From a bacterium (GTDB lineage Bacteria > Patescibacteriota > Minisyncoccia > Phycocordibacterales > PALSA-1337), in contig JAUSHF010000047.1 in NCBI GenBank assembly GCA_030648705.1, positions 1 to 18,947 on the forward strand: a stretch of DNA of 18,947 nt, given 5' to 3'. Numbering within the stretch: the stretch's first letter is position 1; each line of letters opens with the position of its first letter. The notes beneath the pieces were generated by a model, which saw only the letters and a list, made by a program, of their open reading frames with translations, was not told the origin of the DNA and did not search any database. The position numbers and the translations under genes are program-made. Positions 1-6,503 of this stretch are shown piece by piece.

Positions 1-2
1 AT

Positions 3-815
3 GTGCCGAATGATACTGACCATGTTATGTATGTCTGGTTCGATGCCCTTGTGAATTATGTATCTGCTATTGGCTGGCCTAATGATTTAGAGAAATTTAA
101 TAAATTCGGCAAAGAAAGTGGTGGTATGGTTCAATACTGTGGCAAAGACAATCTTCGTCAGCAGTCTGCTATGTGGCAGGCAATGCTCTTTGCTGCGGAC
201 CTGCCAAATTCAAAAAAAGTCATTATAAATGGATTTATAACGGGTGAAGGTGGGGTAAAAATGAGTAAATCTTTAGGTAATGTTATCGATCCAAATGATG
301 TGGTTAAAGAATTTGGCAAGGAGGCTCTAAGATTTTTTCTCTGTCACGAATTAAGTCCTTTCGAAGATAGTCCGTTCACAATGGATAGAATGAAGAATTC
401 TTACAATAGCTTTTTAGCTAATGGTATTGGAAATCTTATCAGTAGAATTACGAAGATGGCTGTTGGGGTCAGTCTCAAGGTGGATAATATAAACGAAGTA
501 CAAAAAGAATTAGAATCTAGTGATGAATGGAAAGAGTATTCTAAGGCGTTTGATGAATTCAATATTCAGAATGCATCACAAGTTATCTGGAAGATGATTA
601 AGAATACAGATGAATATATTCAGAGAACAGAACCTTTTAAAGTCGTTAAAGTGGATTTGGAAGAGGGAAAGAAACACATTCTAAAGTTATTAGTAGATTT
701 AGCTAAAATATCCATTCTGTTAAAGCCTATAATGCCCGATACCGCAGAAATAGCTCTAAGATGTATCGTAGATGGTGTGGTCCCAGAAAAGCCTGTTTTT
801 ATGAGAATTAAGTAA
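3..815 (+). CDS. metG: Methionyl-tRNA synthetase, C-terminal part (5' end outside window)
   Basis: Class I aminoacyl-tRNA synthetase that charges tRNA-Met with methionine in the cytoplasm. The frame is open to the window edge, and the first residues match the interior of the family, so this is a truncated view and not a real start. Visible landmarks are the WFDAL-NY-SAIGW stretch of the catalytic domain (about residues 12-25), GKDN at 47-50, and the KMSKS loop at about 87-91, which binds ATP and the tRNA 3' end. An alpha-helical anticodon-binding domain follows. The protein ends soon after this domain, so there is no C-terminal tRNA-binding (EMAP/Trbp111-like) domain. The stop codon lies 32 bases before tatD, an adjacency seen in many bacteria, which suggests co-transcription. 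The identity is secure. Confidence 0.96.
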   Translation: MPNDTDHVMYVWFDALVNYVSAIGWPNDLEKFNKFGKESGGMVQYCGKDNLRQQSAMWQAMLFAADLPNSKKVIINGFITGEGGVKMSKSLGNVIDPNDVVKEFGKEALRFFLCHELSPFEDSPFTMDRMKNSYNSFLANGIGNLISRITKMAVGVSLKVDNINEVQKELESSDEWKEYSKAFDEFNIQNASQVIWKMIKNTDEYIQRTEPFKVVKVDLEEGKKHILKLLVDLAKISILLKPIMPDTAEIALRCIVDGVVPEKPVFMRIK

Positions 816-847
816 ATTTGAGTCGATAAACCTGTTAAAAAAAAGAT

Positions 848-1717
848 ATGAATTATATTGGCATGAATTATAAGTATATTGATGCACATACGCATATAAA
901 TTTCCCTGAATTTGATGTAGATAGAGAAGCTGTAATTTCTAGAGCAAAGTCCGCTGGTGTGTTTATTGTAAATGTTGGTACAGATTTAGGGTCCTCTAAA
1001 GCTGTGGTGGAATTAGCTTCTAAGAATGATGGGATGAAAGCTATCGTGGGTATTCATCCTACAGAAATTAAATCATTTGATACTAGTGATAAGGTTTGGA
1101 AAGAACTTCTGGAATTAGCTAAAAATGAAAATGTTGTAGGAATAGGTGAGTGTGGTCTAGATTATTTCCACGCTGAAGAACAGGAATGGGGATTTCAGAA
1201 GGAGGCTTTTATTAAACAAATAGAGATAGCGAATTTAGTCGGGAAGTCACTGATGTTACATATTAGAAATGGAAAAACGAATAAAAATGCGTATAAAGAG
1301 GTATTAGAAATTTTGAGAGATTTCAAAAAAGATCAAGAAGATTCATCGAAGAATGCCAAAGTGCATGACGCACATAATCCGCTTAAAGCAGATGATTCGC
1401 TCTGCGGTAATGTACATTTTTTTGCTGGGACATTAGAGGAGGCTTGCGAATTTATCGATCTTGGATTCAGTATTTCTTTTACGGGCGTGCTAACTTTTAC
1501 TCGTGATTATGATGAAATAGTGAAATTTGTGCCTTTAAATATGATTTTGTCGGAGACTGATGCACCATTTGTAGCACCTGTTCCATATAGAGGGAAGAGA
1601 AATGAACCTGTATATGTGATAGAGGCAGTCAAAAAAATGGCTGAAATAAAGGGCGTTTCTGAAGATCTGATGGCAGAAGAGATAATGAAAAATGCTAAAA
1701 GACTTTTTAAAATATAG
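848..1717 (+). CDS. tatD: TatD family metal-dependent hydrolase (DNase)
   Basis: TIM-barrel metallohydrolase of the TatD family. Known members are Mg-dependent 3'-5' exonucleases, and tatD often lies next to metG. The metal ligands are all visible: DAHTH at residues 12-16, GIHP at 68-71, GECGLDY at 100-106 (E101), HIR at 138-140, H190 in the VHFFAG stretch, and SETDAP at 235-240 (D238), followed by PYRGKRNEP. At 289 residues it is somewhat longer than the usual 255-265. The excess is a polar, charged insertion at about 159-186 before the H190 strand. The start is uncertain. ATG 848 gives five extra residues, and ATG 863 also lies just before the first barrel strand. Neither has a clear Shine-Dalgarno sequence. 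Confidence 0.93.
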   Translation: MNYIGMNYKYIDAHTHINFPEFDVDREAVISRAKSAGVFIVNVGTDLGSSKAVVELASKNDGMKAIVGIHPTEIKSFDTSDKVWKELLELAKNENVVGIGECGLDYFHAEEQEWGFQKEAFIKQIEIANLVGKSLMLHIRNGKTNKNAYKEVLEILRDFKKDQEDSSKNAKVHDAHNPLKADDSLCGNVHFFAGTLEEACEFIDLGFSISFTGVLTFTRDYDEIVKFVPLNMILSETDAPFVAPVPYRGKRNEPVYVIEAVKKMAEIKGVSEDLMAEEIMKNAKRLFKI

Positions 1718-1721
1718 CGAT

Positions 1722-1759
1722 TTTTAGAAACGGTAAAAAGTTTTAGAAGCGGTAAAAAG
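1722..1759. repeat. 19-bp tandem repeat after tatD
   Basis: Two adjacent copies of a 19-base unit, 1722-1740 and 1741-1759, differ at one position (TTTTAGAAACGG against TTTTAGAAGCGG, each then TAAAAAG). It starts five bases after the tatD stop codon. It may be replication slippage or a spacer. No function can be read from it. Confidence 0.7.
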
Positions 1760-1802
1760 TGTCTAAATTTTTTATAAAAAAATGATGAAAATTTCATTAT
1801 TT

Positions 1803-1923
1803 CTTTAGAAATTCTTTATAAATATTTTATCCGAGTTTGATATGATGTAGCTAGACTCGCTTTTTTAAAATTCATCATATTTTTAATGGATTTATTATAA
1901 GCCTTTAGAAATGCTTAATAAAT
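1803..1923. repeat. Pair of 21-bp direct repeats 100 bp apart
   Basis: The segments 1803-1823 and 1903-1923 begin CTTTAGAAAT and end ATAAAT, and match at 19 of 21 positions. They bracket the terminator-like hairpin at 1832-1866. The sequence is AT-rich, so chance or an old local duplication are both possible. Confidence 0.5.
1832..1866 (+). terminator. Probable intrinsic terminator after metG-tatD
   Basis: The stem CGAGT (1832-1836) with ACTCG (1855-1859) can be extended by T-G and T-A pairs. It is followed at once by C and six T residues (1861-1866). It lies 115 bases past the tatD stop and upstream of the proposed rpsF promoter. Its loop holds ATATGATG (1840-1847), which is complementary to CATCATAT at 1873-1880, so a competing fold is possible. 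Confidence 0.5.
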
Positions 1924-1952
1924 TTGCGTCTATTAAAGCTCTATGCTATCTT
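1924..1952 (+). promoter_or_regulatory. Candidate sigma-70-type promoter for rpsF operon
   Basis: TTGCGT (1924-1929) and TATCTT (1947-1952) are separated by 17 bases. This predicts a transcript start near 1959, just ahead of the structured leader at 1973-2028. The match to consensus is moderate. Position and spacing are the main support. Confidence 0.4.
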
Positions 1953-1972
1953 AAGATTATATTACAAGTAAT

Positions 1973-2028
1973 GTGGGCAGTCGGGATTAGTCATCCTCGC
2001 GTCGTTCTTTTGACGACTTGCTTCCCAC
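1973..2028 (+). ncRNA. Structured 5' leader of rpsF (possible r-protein autoregulatory RNA)
   Basis: GTGGG (1973-1977) pairs with CCCAC (2024-2028). Inside it AGTCG (1979-1983) pairs with CGACT (2014-2018), leaving an asymmetric bulge of one base on the left and five on the right. Further in are a GGAT/ATCC hairpin (1984-1996) and GTCGT/ACGAC (2001-2005 with 2013-2017). The last stem competes with the AGTCG stem. The element ends 10 bases before the rpsF start codon. The S6:S18 complex is known to bind rpsF leaders in many bacteria. This stem-bulge-stem is compatible with that idea, but I do not see the CCG signature in the bulge. Confidence 0.45.
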
Positions 2029-2038
2029 TAGAATAAAA

Positions 2039-2542
2039 ATGAGCACAGAAACAAATATAAAGGATGGTTTCAGAATATATGAAATAGGATATATCATAGT
2101 TCCAACCGTTCCAGAAGAAAAAGTAACTGGAGAAGTATCCAGTATCACTTCTTTAATAACTGATCATAAAGGTGAAGTTATTGGTAGTGAAAGCGCGGAG
2201 AAGAAAGCACTAGCATATGAGATGATTAAGAAAATAGGTACGACTAATCATCGCTTTAAGGAAGGGTATTTTGGCTGGGTTAAATTCGAAATGCCACAGG
2301 ACGAAATCGCAAAGGTTAAAGTATCTTTAGATGCAAATAAGAATGTTCTTCGTTTTCTCTTAATAAATACAATCAGAGAAAATACCTATCTTGGTGAAAA
2401 TGCCAAGAGTTTAGTTAGAGAACTAGAGGGTGTAGTACTTGGAACAGAAGATGGTGTTAAAGTTGCTGAAGTCATAGTAGCACCAGCATCTCCAGAGGCT
2501 ATAGATAAATCTATCGATGATATGGTGAAGAAGAGCGAGTAA
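2039..2542 (+). CDS. rpsF: 30S ribosomal protein S6 (bS6)
   Basis: bS6 sits in the platform of the small subunit, where it dimerises with bS18. The family pattern YEIGYIIVPTVPEEKV, a central KKALAYEMIKK segment and FGWVKFEMP are all recognisable. The protein is 167 residues, longer than the typical 95-135, with a C-terminal extension of about 60 residues that is acidic and Ala/Val-rich. ATG 2039 is chosen because S6 homology begins immediately. An upstream in-frame TTG at 2018 lies inside the leader stem. The gene order rpsF-ssb-rpsR is the conserved bacterial cluster, with 22 bases before ssb. No Shine-Dalgarno sequence precedes the start. Confidence 0.93.
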   Translation: MSTETNIKDGFRIYEIGYIIVPTVPEEKVTGEVSSITSLITDHKGEVIGSESAEKKALAYEMIKKIGTTNHRFKEGYFGWVKFEMPQDEIAKVKVSLDANKNVLRFLLINTIRENTYLGENAKSLVRELEGVVLGTEDGVKVAEVIVAPASPEAIDKSIDDMVKKSE

Positions 2543-2564
2543 ATTAAAAATTAATTCTCGTACT

Positions 2565-3080
2565 ATGTATATAAACAAAGCATTTATTTTTGGAAATCTC
2601 ACTCGTGACCCAGAGGTTCGAGCGCTTCCTTCAGGTATTAAAGTCTGCAATTTCTCATTAGCGACAAATCGTTCTTGGAAAGATAAGAACGGCGCTCGTC
2701 AGGAATCAGTGGATTATCACAATATCGTTATGTTTGGTAAATTAGCCGAGACCGCATCACAGTATCTTAAGAAGGGTTCATCTATCTTTGTAGAAGGTAG
2801 AATGCAGACTAGAAGCTGGGATGCTCCAGACGGTCAGAAGAAATATAGAACAGAAGTGATAGCTGATAGCTTTCAGTTTGGTCCTAAGACTAGTGGATCA
2901 GGAAGTGGTGAGTCATACGCAGGTACTGGATCGAATTCTGCTCCGAGCAAAGTCGGTACGGATAAGAATGCCGTAGATGCAGTTAAATCAGGTGATGTTA
3001 AGCCGAGCGCTTCTATACCAGCCGAAGGTGCTATTGAGTACCCAGAAGAAGAAATAAATGCTGATGATATCCCGTTCTAA
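2565..3080 (+). CDS. ssb: Single-stranded DNA-binding protein
   Basis: SSB coats single-stranded DNA in replication, recombination and repair. The N-terminal OB-fold spans about residues 1-110: it starts MYINKAFIFGNLTRDPEVR, with the DYHNIVMFGKLAE and KKGSSIFVEGRMQTRSW strands following. A Gly/Ser-rich, low-complexity linker runs over about 112-155, and the protein ends in the acidic ADDIPF tip that recruits partner proteins. The length of 171 residues is normal. It lies between rpsF and rpsR in the usual order and is presumably co-transcribed with them. The ATG start has no strong Shine-Dalgarno sequence but fits the conserved N-terminus exactly. Confidence 0.96.
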   Translation: MYINKAFIFGNLTRDPEVRALPSGIKVCNFSLATNRSWKDKNGARQESVDYHNIVMFGKLAETASQYLKKGSSIFVEGRMQTRSWDAPDGQKKYRTEVIADSFQFGPKTSGSGSGESYAGTGSNSAPSKVGTDKNAVDAVKSGDVKPSASIPAEGAIEYPEEEINADDIPF

Positions 3081-3133
3081 ATTATGTTCTAATCTAAATT
3101 ATGTTCCCAAATTATAAAAATTAATTAAAAAAT

Positions 3134-3337
3134 ATGATGAAAGAATGTTACTTTATTAAAAACAATATAAAAAATATAGATTATAAGGATACAGAAATCC
3201 TTAAGAAATTCCTTAACCCACACGGCAGAATTCTAAGTAAGAAGAAGACTGGGGTGTGTGCAAAGAGCCAAAGACAGCTAGCGGTGGCAGTTAAATACGC
3301 TAGATTCATGGGATTACTTCCGTACGTTTCTAGATAA
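3134..3337 (+). CDS. rpsR: 30S ribosomal protein S18 (bS18)
   Basis: Small-subunit protein that pairs with bS6. Diagnostic segments are NIDYKDTEILKKFLNPHGRI and the basic RNA-binding tail AKSQRQLAVAVKYARFMGLLPYV. It is 67 residues, a little shorter than the usual 75. Two ATGs lie in tandem (3134 and 3137), so the start is uncertain by one codon. The N-terminus has the CYFIKNNI pattern, a short Cys-containing start. The rplI gene, which often follows in this cluster, is absent. Reported loss of bL9 in parts of the Candidate Phyla Radiation would fit. Transcription probably ends in the inverted repeat that starts 5 bases after the stop codon. Confidence 0.94.
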   Translation: MMKECYFIKNNIKNIDYKDTEILKKFLNPHGRILSKKKTGVCAKSQRQLAVAVKYARFMGLLPYVSR

Positions 3338-3342
3338 GTAGA

Positions 3343-3473
3343 AAATAGAAAAGAAAAATAAAATAGCTAATTTTGGGATACGCGTCCGGTTCTGCTGAAC
3401 CGTCGCTCACTCTCGACGCCTACGCGTCTCCGAGAGCTCCCAAAATTAGCTATTTTATTTTTCTTTTCTATTT
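3343..3473. terminator. Bidirectional terminator or palindromic element: 36-bp perfect inverted repeat
   Basis: The arms 3343-3378 and 3438-3473 are perfectly complementary over 36 bases, separated by 59 bases. The outer part of each arm is A-rich on the left and T-rich on the right, as in a terminator that works in both directions. It fills the gap between the convergent rpsR (stop at 3337) and efp (stop at 3483). The GC-rich middle folds again: CGGTTC/GAACCG around 3386-3402, and CTCTC-GACGC against GCGTC and GAGAG between about 3410 and 3436. Arms this long are unusual for a plain terminator, and the GC-rich core differs from its surroundings. An inserted palindromic repeat recruited as a terminator is an alternative. 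Confidence 0.7.
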
Positions 3474-3482
3474 CGTAAATTT

Positions 3483-4049
3483 TTATACACGTTCGCGGTA
3501 TTCGCCAGTTTCTGTGTTTATTTTAATGGTGTCGCCTTCGTTTACGAACATGGGGACTTGGATTTCTTTGCCTGTTTCTAGGACTGCGACTTTCGTGCCT
3601 CCTTTGACGGTGTCGCCGGCTACCGCTGGAGCTGATTCTTTAACTTTTAATTCTACGGTGATGGGGAAGCGGAAGCCGATATTTCTTTCATCGAAGGTCA
3701 TTAGATCTAGTACGGTGTTTGGCTTTATATAGTCGATTTTTCCACCAATAAGATCTCTGGTCATCTTGAAACGCTTGCCAGCGTCTGCTTCTTCGCAGAA
3801 CCAGTATTCTTCTCTGCTCTGATAAAGGAATTTTACTTTTCTGGTCTGGATTTCAGCCTCCTCTATCTTTTCTGATTGGTGGAAGGAGATTTCTGTTACT
3901 TTTCCTGTAAATAAGTTTTTTAATTTAGTAGCATTTACAGGCTTTCTCTGCTGTTTACGAAAGACATGAGAAGATATTACTTCATAAGGTTCACCATTTA
4001 CTATGATGAATTTTCTCTCGACTGCTTCATTGTATTCTAACATTGCCAT
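3483..4049 (-). CDS. efp: Elongation factor P with non-canonical tip loop
   Basis: EF-P binds the ribosome between the P and E sites and relieves stalling at polyproline. Three domains fit the 188 residues: a KOW-like N-domain (about 1-65), a central OB domain and a C-terminal OB domain ending in TGEY. Conserved pieces are GEPYEV at 19-24, KLKNLFTGKV, the FPITVELKVKESAP stretch and GDTVKGGTK. The loop that carries modified Lys34 in E. coli EF-P (PGKGQ) reads RKQQRKP here. By ungapped alignment from GEPY, residue 34 is Gln. The usual lysine or arginine modification at that exact site therefore seems impossible, though flanking Lys32, Arg35 or Lys36 could act instead. It is the last gene of the minus-strand string. 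Confidence 0.92.
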   Translation of the reverse strand: MAMLEYNEAVERKFIIVNGEPYEVISSHVFRKQQRKPVNATKLKNLFTGKVTEISFHQSEKIEEAEIQTRKVKFLYQSREEYWFCEEADAGKRFKMTRDLIGGKIDYIKPNTVLDLMTFDERNIGFRFPITVELKVKESAPAVAGDTVKGGTKVAVLETGKEIQVPMFVNEGDTIKINTETGEYRERV

Positions 4050-4126
4050 AATTTTGTGGATTATATACTAATCAAGACATTCTATACGCTCAAATGAAAA
4101 TGAGCAAGCACTGCACTCGCCACACG

Positions 4127-4170
4127 TTCGTCACATGACATGTAACTCAGTGTATTATGTATGTGACGAA
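4127..4170 (-). terminator. Hairpin between rhuM-like gene and efp
   Basis: TTCGTCACAT (4127-4136) and ATGTGACGAA (4161-4170) are perfect complements. After a single bulged base the stem continues as ACAT/ATGT (4138-4141 with 4157-4160). It begins 8 bases past the rhuM-like stop on the minus strand. No T-run follows, so it may be a processing or stabilising hairpin and not a terminator. Confidence 0.45.
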
Positions 4171-4178
4171 TTATTATC

Positions 4179-5195
4179 TTATTTTTTTGCTTTCTTTTTC
4201 TCTATTTCTATCATTTTTTTAATTTCACGGTCAAAATCAGAAATATAATTTTTATTTTGTTCCGCGCGATATTTTTCGTACTCTGCTAGTGCTTTTTCTT
4301 CTGCTTGCTTCGTACTAACTGAACCAGCTGAATGTAACAAATTCTTTTCTGAAATCTTTAAAAACTCGTCTAGCTTTTTAATCCAGTCTTCCATTTTCAT
4401 TAGACGACCGCTACTTGCTTGTAATTCTGCGAAATCTATATATAGCGAGACAATTAAATTTAGCTGATTTATTTCCGATTCGGTTAAATAGTTTTTAGCT
4501 ACTTTAACATCATCGATAGTAATATAGTCATTTTTCAAACTAGTGAGTCCCATTAATGGTTTCTTGCTATCTGCACGTTTTTTAATAATTTCTGACGCTG
4601 TATTTCCATGCACTGCGTAATGCATCCTATTTTGTACTACAGCGAAGAATTTCTTAGCCTGTTCCAGATTGGCTCTGTAATCAATACTTGTGGCGTAAAT
4701 ATCAGTCACTTTTTGATAGAACATTCTCTCGCTACTTCTAATATCTCTAACTCTCTGTAGTAGTTCTTGGAAATATCGAGCTCTACCACCACCTTGTTTA
4801 AGTCTTTCGTCGTCTATGGTAAAACCCTTAATTAAATATTCTCGAAGTCTTTCTGTTGCCCATTTGCGGAATTGTGTACCTCTATCGGATCTTACGCGGT
4901 AACCAACAGCCAGAATGGCGTCTAAGTTATAATGTTTAACATCTCGTTCAACCTTTCTCAAAGCTTCTTTTTGAACTATCCGGAAATTCCGGATAGTTGA
5001 ATTTTCCTCCAATTCCTTCTCCAAGAAAATATTAATCAAATGTTCGTTAACTGTACGTAAATCAACACCAAAAAGCTCAGCGATTAGCTTCTGTGTTAGC
5101 CAAACATTCTCATCCTCGATTCGAACGCGGATTTTTGATTTGTCTGTCATCGAGAGACTGATATATGGCGATTTGTGGTTTTTTGATTTCTGCAC
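4179..5195 (-). CDS. RhuM family protein (virulence RhuM-like)
   Basis: This matches the RhuM family, which is widespread in bacterial accessory regions. No firm biochemical role is established to my knowledge. The N-terminal half has the family pattern: VWLTQKLIAELFGVD at about 32-46 (an HTH-like segment), STIRNFRIVQ, YNLDAILAVGYRVRS and GTQFRKWATERLREYLIKGF. The C-terminal half is helical, with LTSLKNDYITIDDV and a Lys/Glu-rich end. At 338 residues it is of typical length. The start is uncertain: GTG 5195, or an internal ATG at about residue 16 just before the conserved strand. It begins 21 bases after the recA stop and runs in the same direction, so it is probably read through from recA. 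The gene contains a 25-bp palindrome at 4974-4998. Confidence 0.85.
   Translation of the reverse strand: MQKSKNHKSPYISLSMTDKSKIRVRIEDENVWLTQKLIAELFGVDLRTVNEHLINIFLEKELEENSTIRNFRIVQKEALRKVERDVKHYNLDAILAVGYRVRSDRGTQFRKWATERLREYLIKGFTIDDERLKQGGGRARYFQELLQRVRDIRSSERMFYQKVTDIYATSIDYRANLEQAKKFFAVVQNRMHYAVHGNTASEIIKKRADSKKPLMGLTSLKNDYITIDDVKVAKNYLTESEINQLNLIVSLYIDFAELQASSGRLMKMEDWIKKLDEFLKISEKNLLHSAGSVSTKQAEEKALAEYEKYRAEQNKNYISDFDREIKKMIEIEKKKAKK
4974..4998. repeat. 25-bp perfect palindrome inside the rhuM-like gene
   Basis: The 12-base arms AACTATCCGGAA (4974-4985) and TTCCGGATAGTT (4987-4998) flank one central A. It encodes the conserved TIRNFRIV segment, so part of the symmetry is forced by protein sequence. 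As DNA it could be an operator, and as mRNA a strong hairpin. Confidence 0.6.
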
Positions 5196-5216
5196 TCATA
5201 AACTTCATCAAAAATA

Positions 5217-6371
5217 CTAAACTATCTCTGCTAATTTGATTCTGATTTCGCCGAGAATTTTATCTCTAATATCTTTGTTCTCTTTGAGAAATTGGCGAGT
5301 GGCGTCATATCCACGGCCGAGTTTAATATCTCCGTATGAATATGTGGTTCCGATTTTGCTGATTAGATTATGTTTTTCTCCTAGGGCAATGATTTCACCT
5401 TCCTGAGATATTCCTTCGTTGTACATAAGATCGAATTCTGTCTGACGAAAGGGAGCTGCTACTTTATTCTTTACAACCTTAACTCTGACTCTACCTCCCA
5501 TAACCTCATCTCCTTTCTTGATTTGAGCAATTCTGCGGATATCTAGTCTTACTGATGTGTAGAACTTTAAAGCTTTTCCTCCTGGAGTGGTTTCTGGATT
5601 ACCGAACATTACACCTATTTGCATTCTAATTTGGTTTATAAAAATAACCACTGTCTTAGAACGAGCTACTACTGCTGTGAGCTTTCTTAATGCCTGTGAC
5701 ATTAAGCGTGCTTGCTTTCCAATATGAAGTGCGCCCATATCTCCCTCGATTTCATCTTTAGGGGTAAGAGCTGCTACTGAATCTATGACGATAACGTCTA
5801 TTTTTCCTGTACGTACTAAACTCTCCACTATTTCTAATGCTTGTTCTCCTGTGTCTGGCTGAGATATTAGGAGCTCATCTGTCTTTACACCTATACGTTT
5901 AGCGTATTCTGGATCCATAGCATGCTCGGCATCTATGAAAGCACAAATACCGCCTTTCTTTTGAGCCTCGGCTACTATATGAAGTGCTAGGGTTGTCTTA
6001 CCTGATGATTCTGGGCCAAATATTTCTATAACACGTCCACGGGGAATACCGCCGATACCAAGCGCGGCATCTAGGCCTATAGATCCTGTAGGGATAGCGT
6101 TGATATTTACTTTTGGCTTCTCTCCGAGAGTCATAATAGAATCATCGCCGAATTTATTACGAATAGCATCGAGAGCATTCGTGATTTCTATGGGATTTTT
6201 CTTAGGGCTGTTAGGATTAGAGATTTCTTTCGATCCCTTGTCTTTTTTTTCCTGTTCGTTTTTTCCTTCTACTTTTCCTTCCGCCATACGGTCTTCATTT
6301 TCATCGGTATCTATTTTCTCAGGCGAAATTTCTACGTTTACTTTTTCTTCTTTTTTGTTTTTCTTTGCCAT
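5217..6371 (-). CDS. recA: Recombinase A
   Basis: ATP-dependent strand-exchange protein for homologous recombination and repair. The core is clear: Walker A GPESSGKT at 119-126, DAEHAMDPEYA at 147-156, Walker B VIVIDSVAAL at 193-202, the FINQIRMQIGVMFGNPETTP region covering loop 1 and its neighbourhood at about 244-263, then GGKALKFYTSVRLDIRR. Two features are odd. An N-terminal extension of about 57 very charged residues (Lys/Glu/Asn-rich) precedes the normal start region, ITNALDAIRNKFG at 63-75. The acidic C-terminal tail that autoinhibits E. coli RecA is missing, and the protein stops at KLAEIV. ATG 6371 is the first start, and an in-frame Met at residue 29 would halve the extension. It lies between the small membrane protein gene and rhuM. 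Confidence 0.97.
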   Translation of the reverse strand: MAKKNKKEEKVNVEISPEKIDTDENEDRMAEGKVEGKNEQEKKDKGSKEISNPNSPKKNPIEITNALDAIRNKFGDDSIMTLGEKPKVNINAIPTGSIGLDAALGIGGIPRGRVIEIFGPESSGKTTLALHIVAEAQKKGGICAFIDAEHAMDPEYAKRIGVKTDELLISQPDTGEQALEIVESLVRTGKIDVIVIDSVAALTPKDEIEGDMGALHIGKQARLMSQALRKLTAVVARSKTVVIFINQIRMQIGVMFGNPETTPGGKALKFYTSVRLDIRRIAQIKKGDEVMGGRVRVKVVKNKVAAPFRQTEFDLMYNEGISQEGEIIALGEKHNLISKIGTTYSYGDIKLGRGYDATRQFLKENKDIRDKILGEIRIKLAEIV

Positions 6372-6451
6372 TTTGTGATTATTAATTCTATTAATTTACT
6401 CTTATTTTACCGCATAATTAAAGCAAATACTAATGAAGAAAAAATGAAAAT

Positions 6452-6472
6452 TTCATAAAATCTTCATAAAAT
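6452..6472. repeat. Two 11-bp-spaced direct repeats upstream of recA
   Basis: TTCATAAAAT occurs at 6452-6461 and again at 6463-6472, a period of 11 bases. It lies in the 132-base gap between recA and the upstream small membrane protein gene, about 80-100 bases ahead of recA on the minus strand. It could be a regulator site or simple AT-rich repetition. No clear SOS box is visible in this gap. Confidence 0.35.
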
Positions 6473-6503
6473 ACTCTACGATATTTTACTGTGTATTTAC
6501 TAG

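Noticed and set aside
1781..1800. Terminator at the near-palindrome after tatD
   Set aside because: The AATGATGAAA/TTTCATTATT arms have a mismatch and no GC-rich stem, and the hairpin at 1832-1866 is better.
2018..2038. TTG start adding seven residues to S6
   Set aside because: The codons lie within the leader stem and S6 homology begins at ATG 2039.
3373..3732. Plus-strand reading frame across the inverted repeat and efp
   Set aside because: It is the reverse side of efp and the palindrome, with a low-complexity product and no start context.
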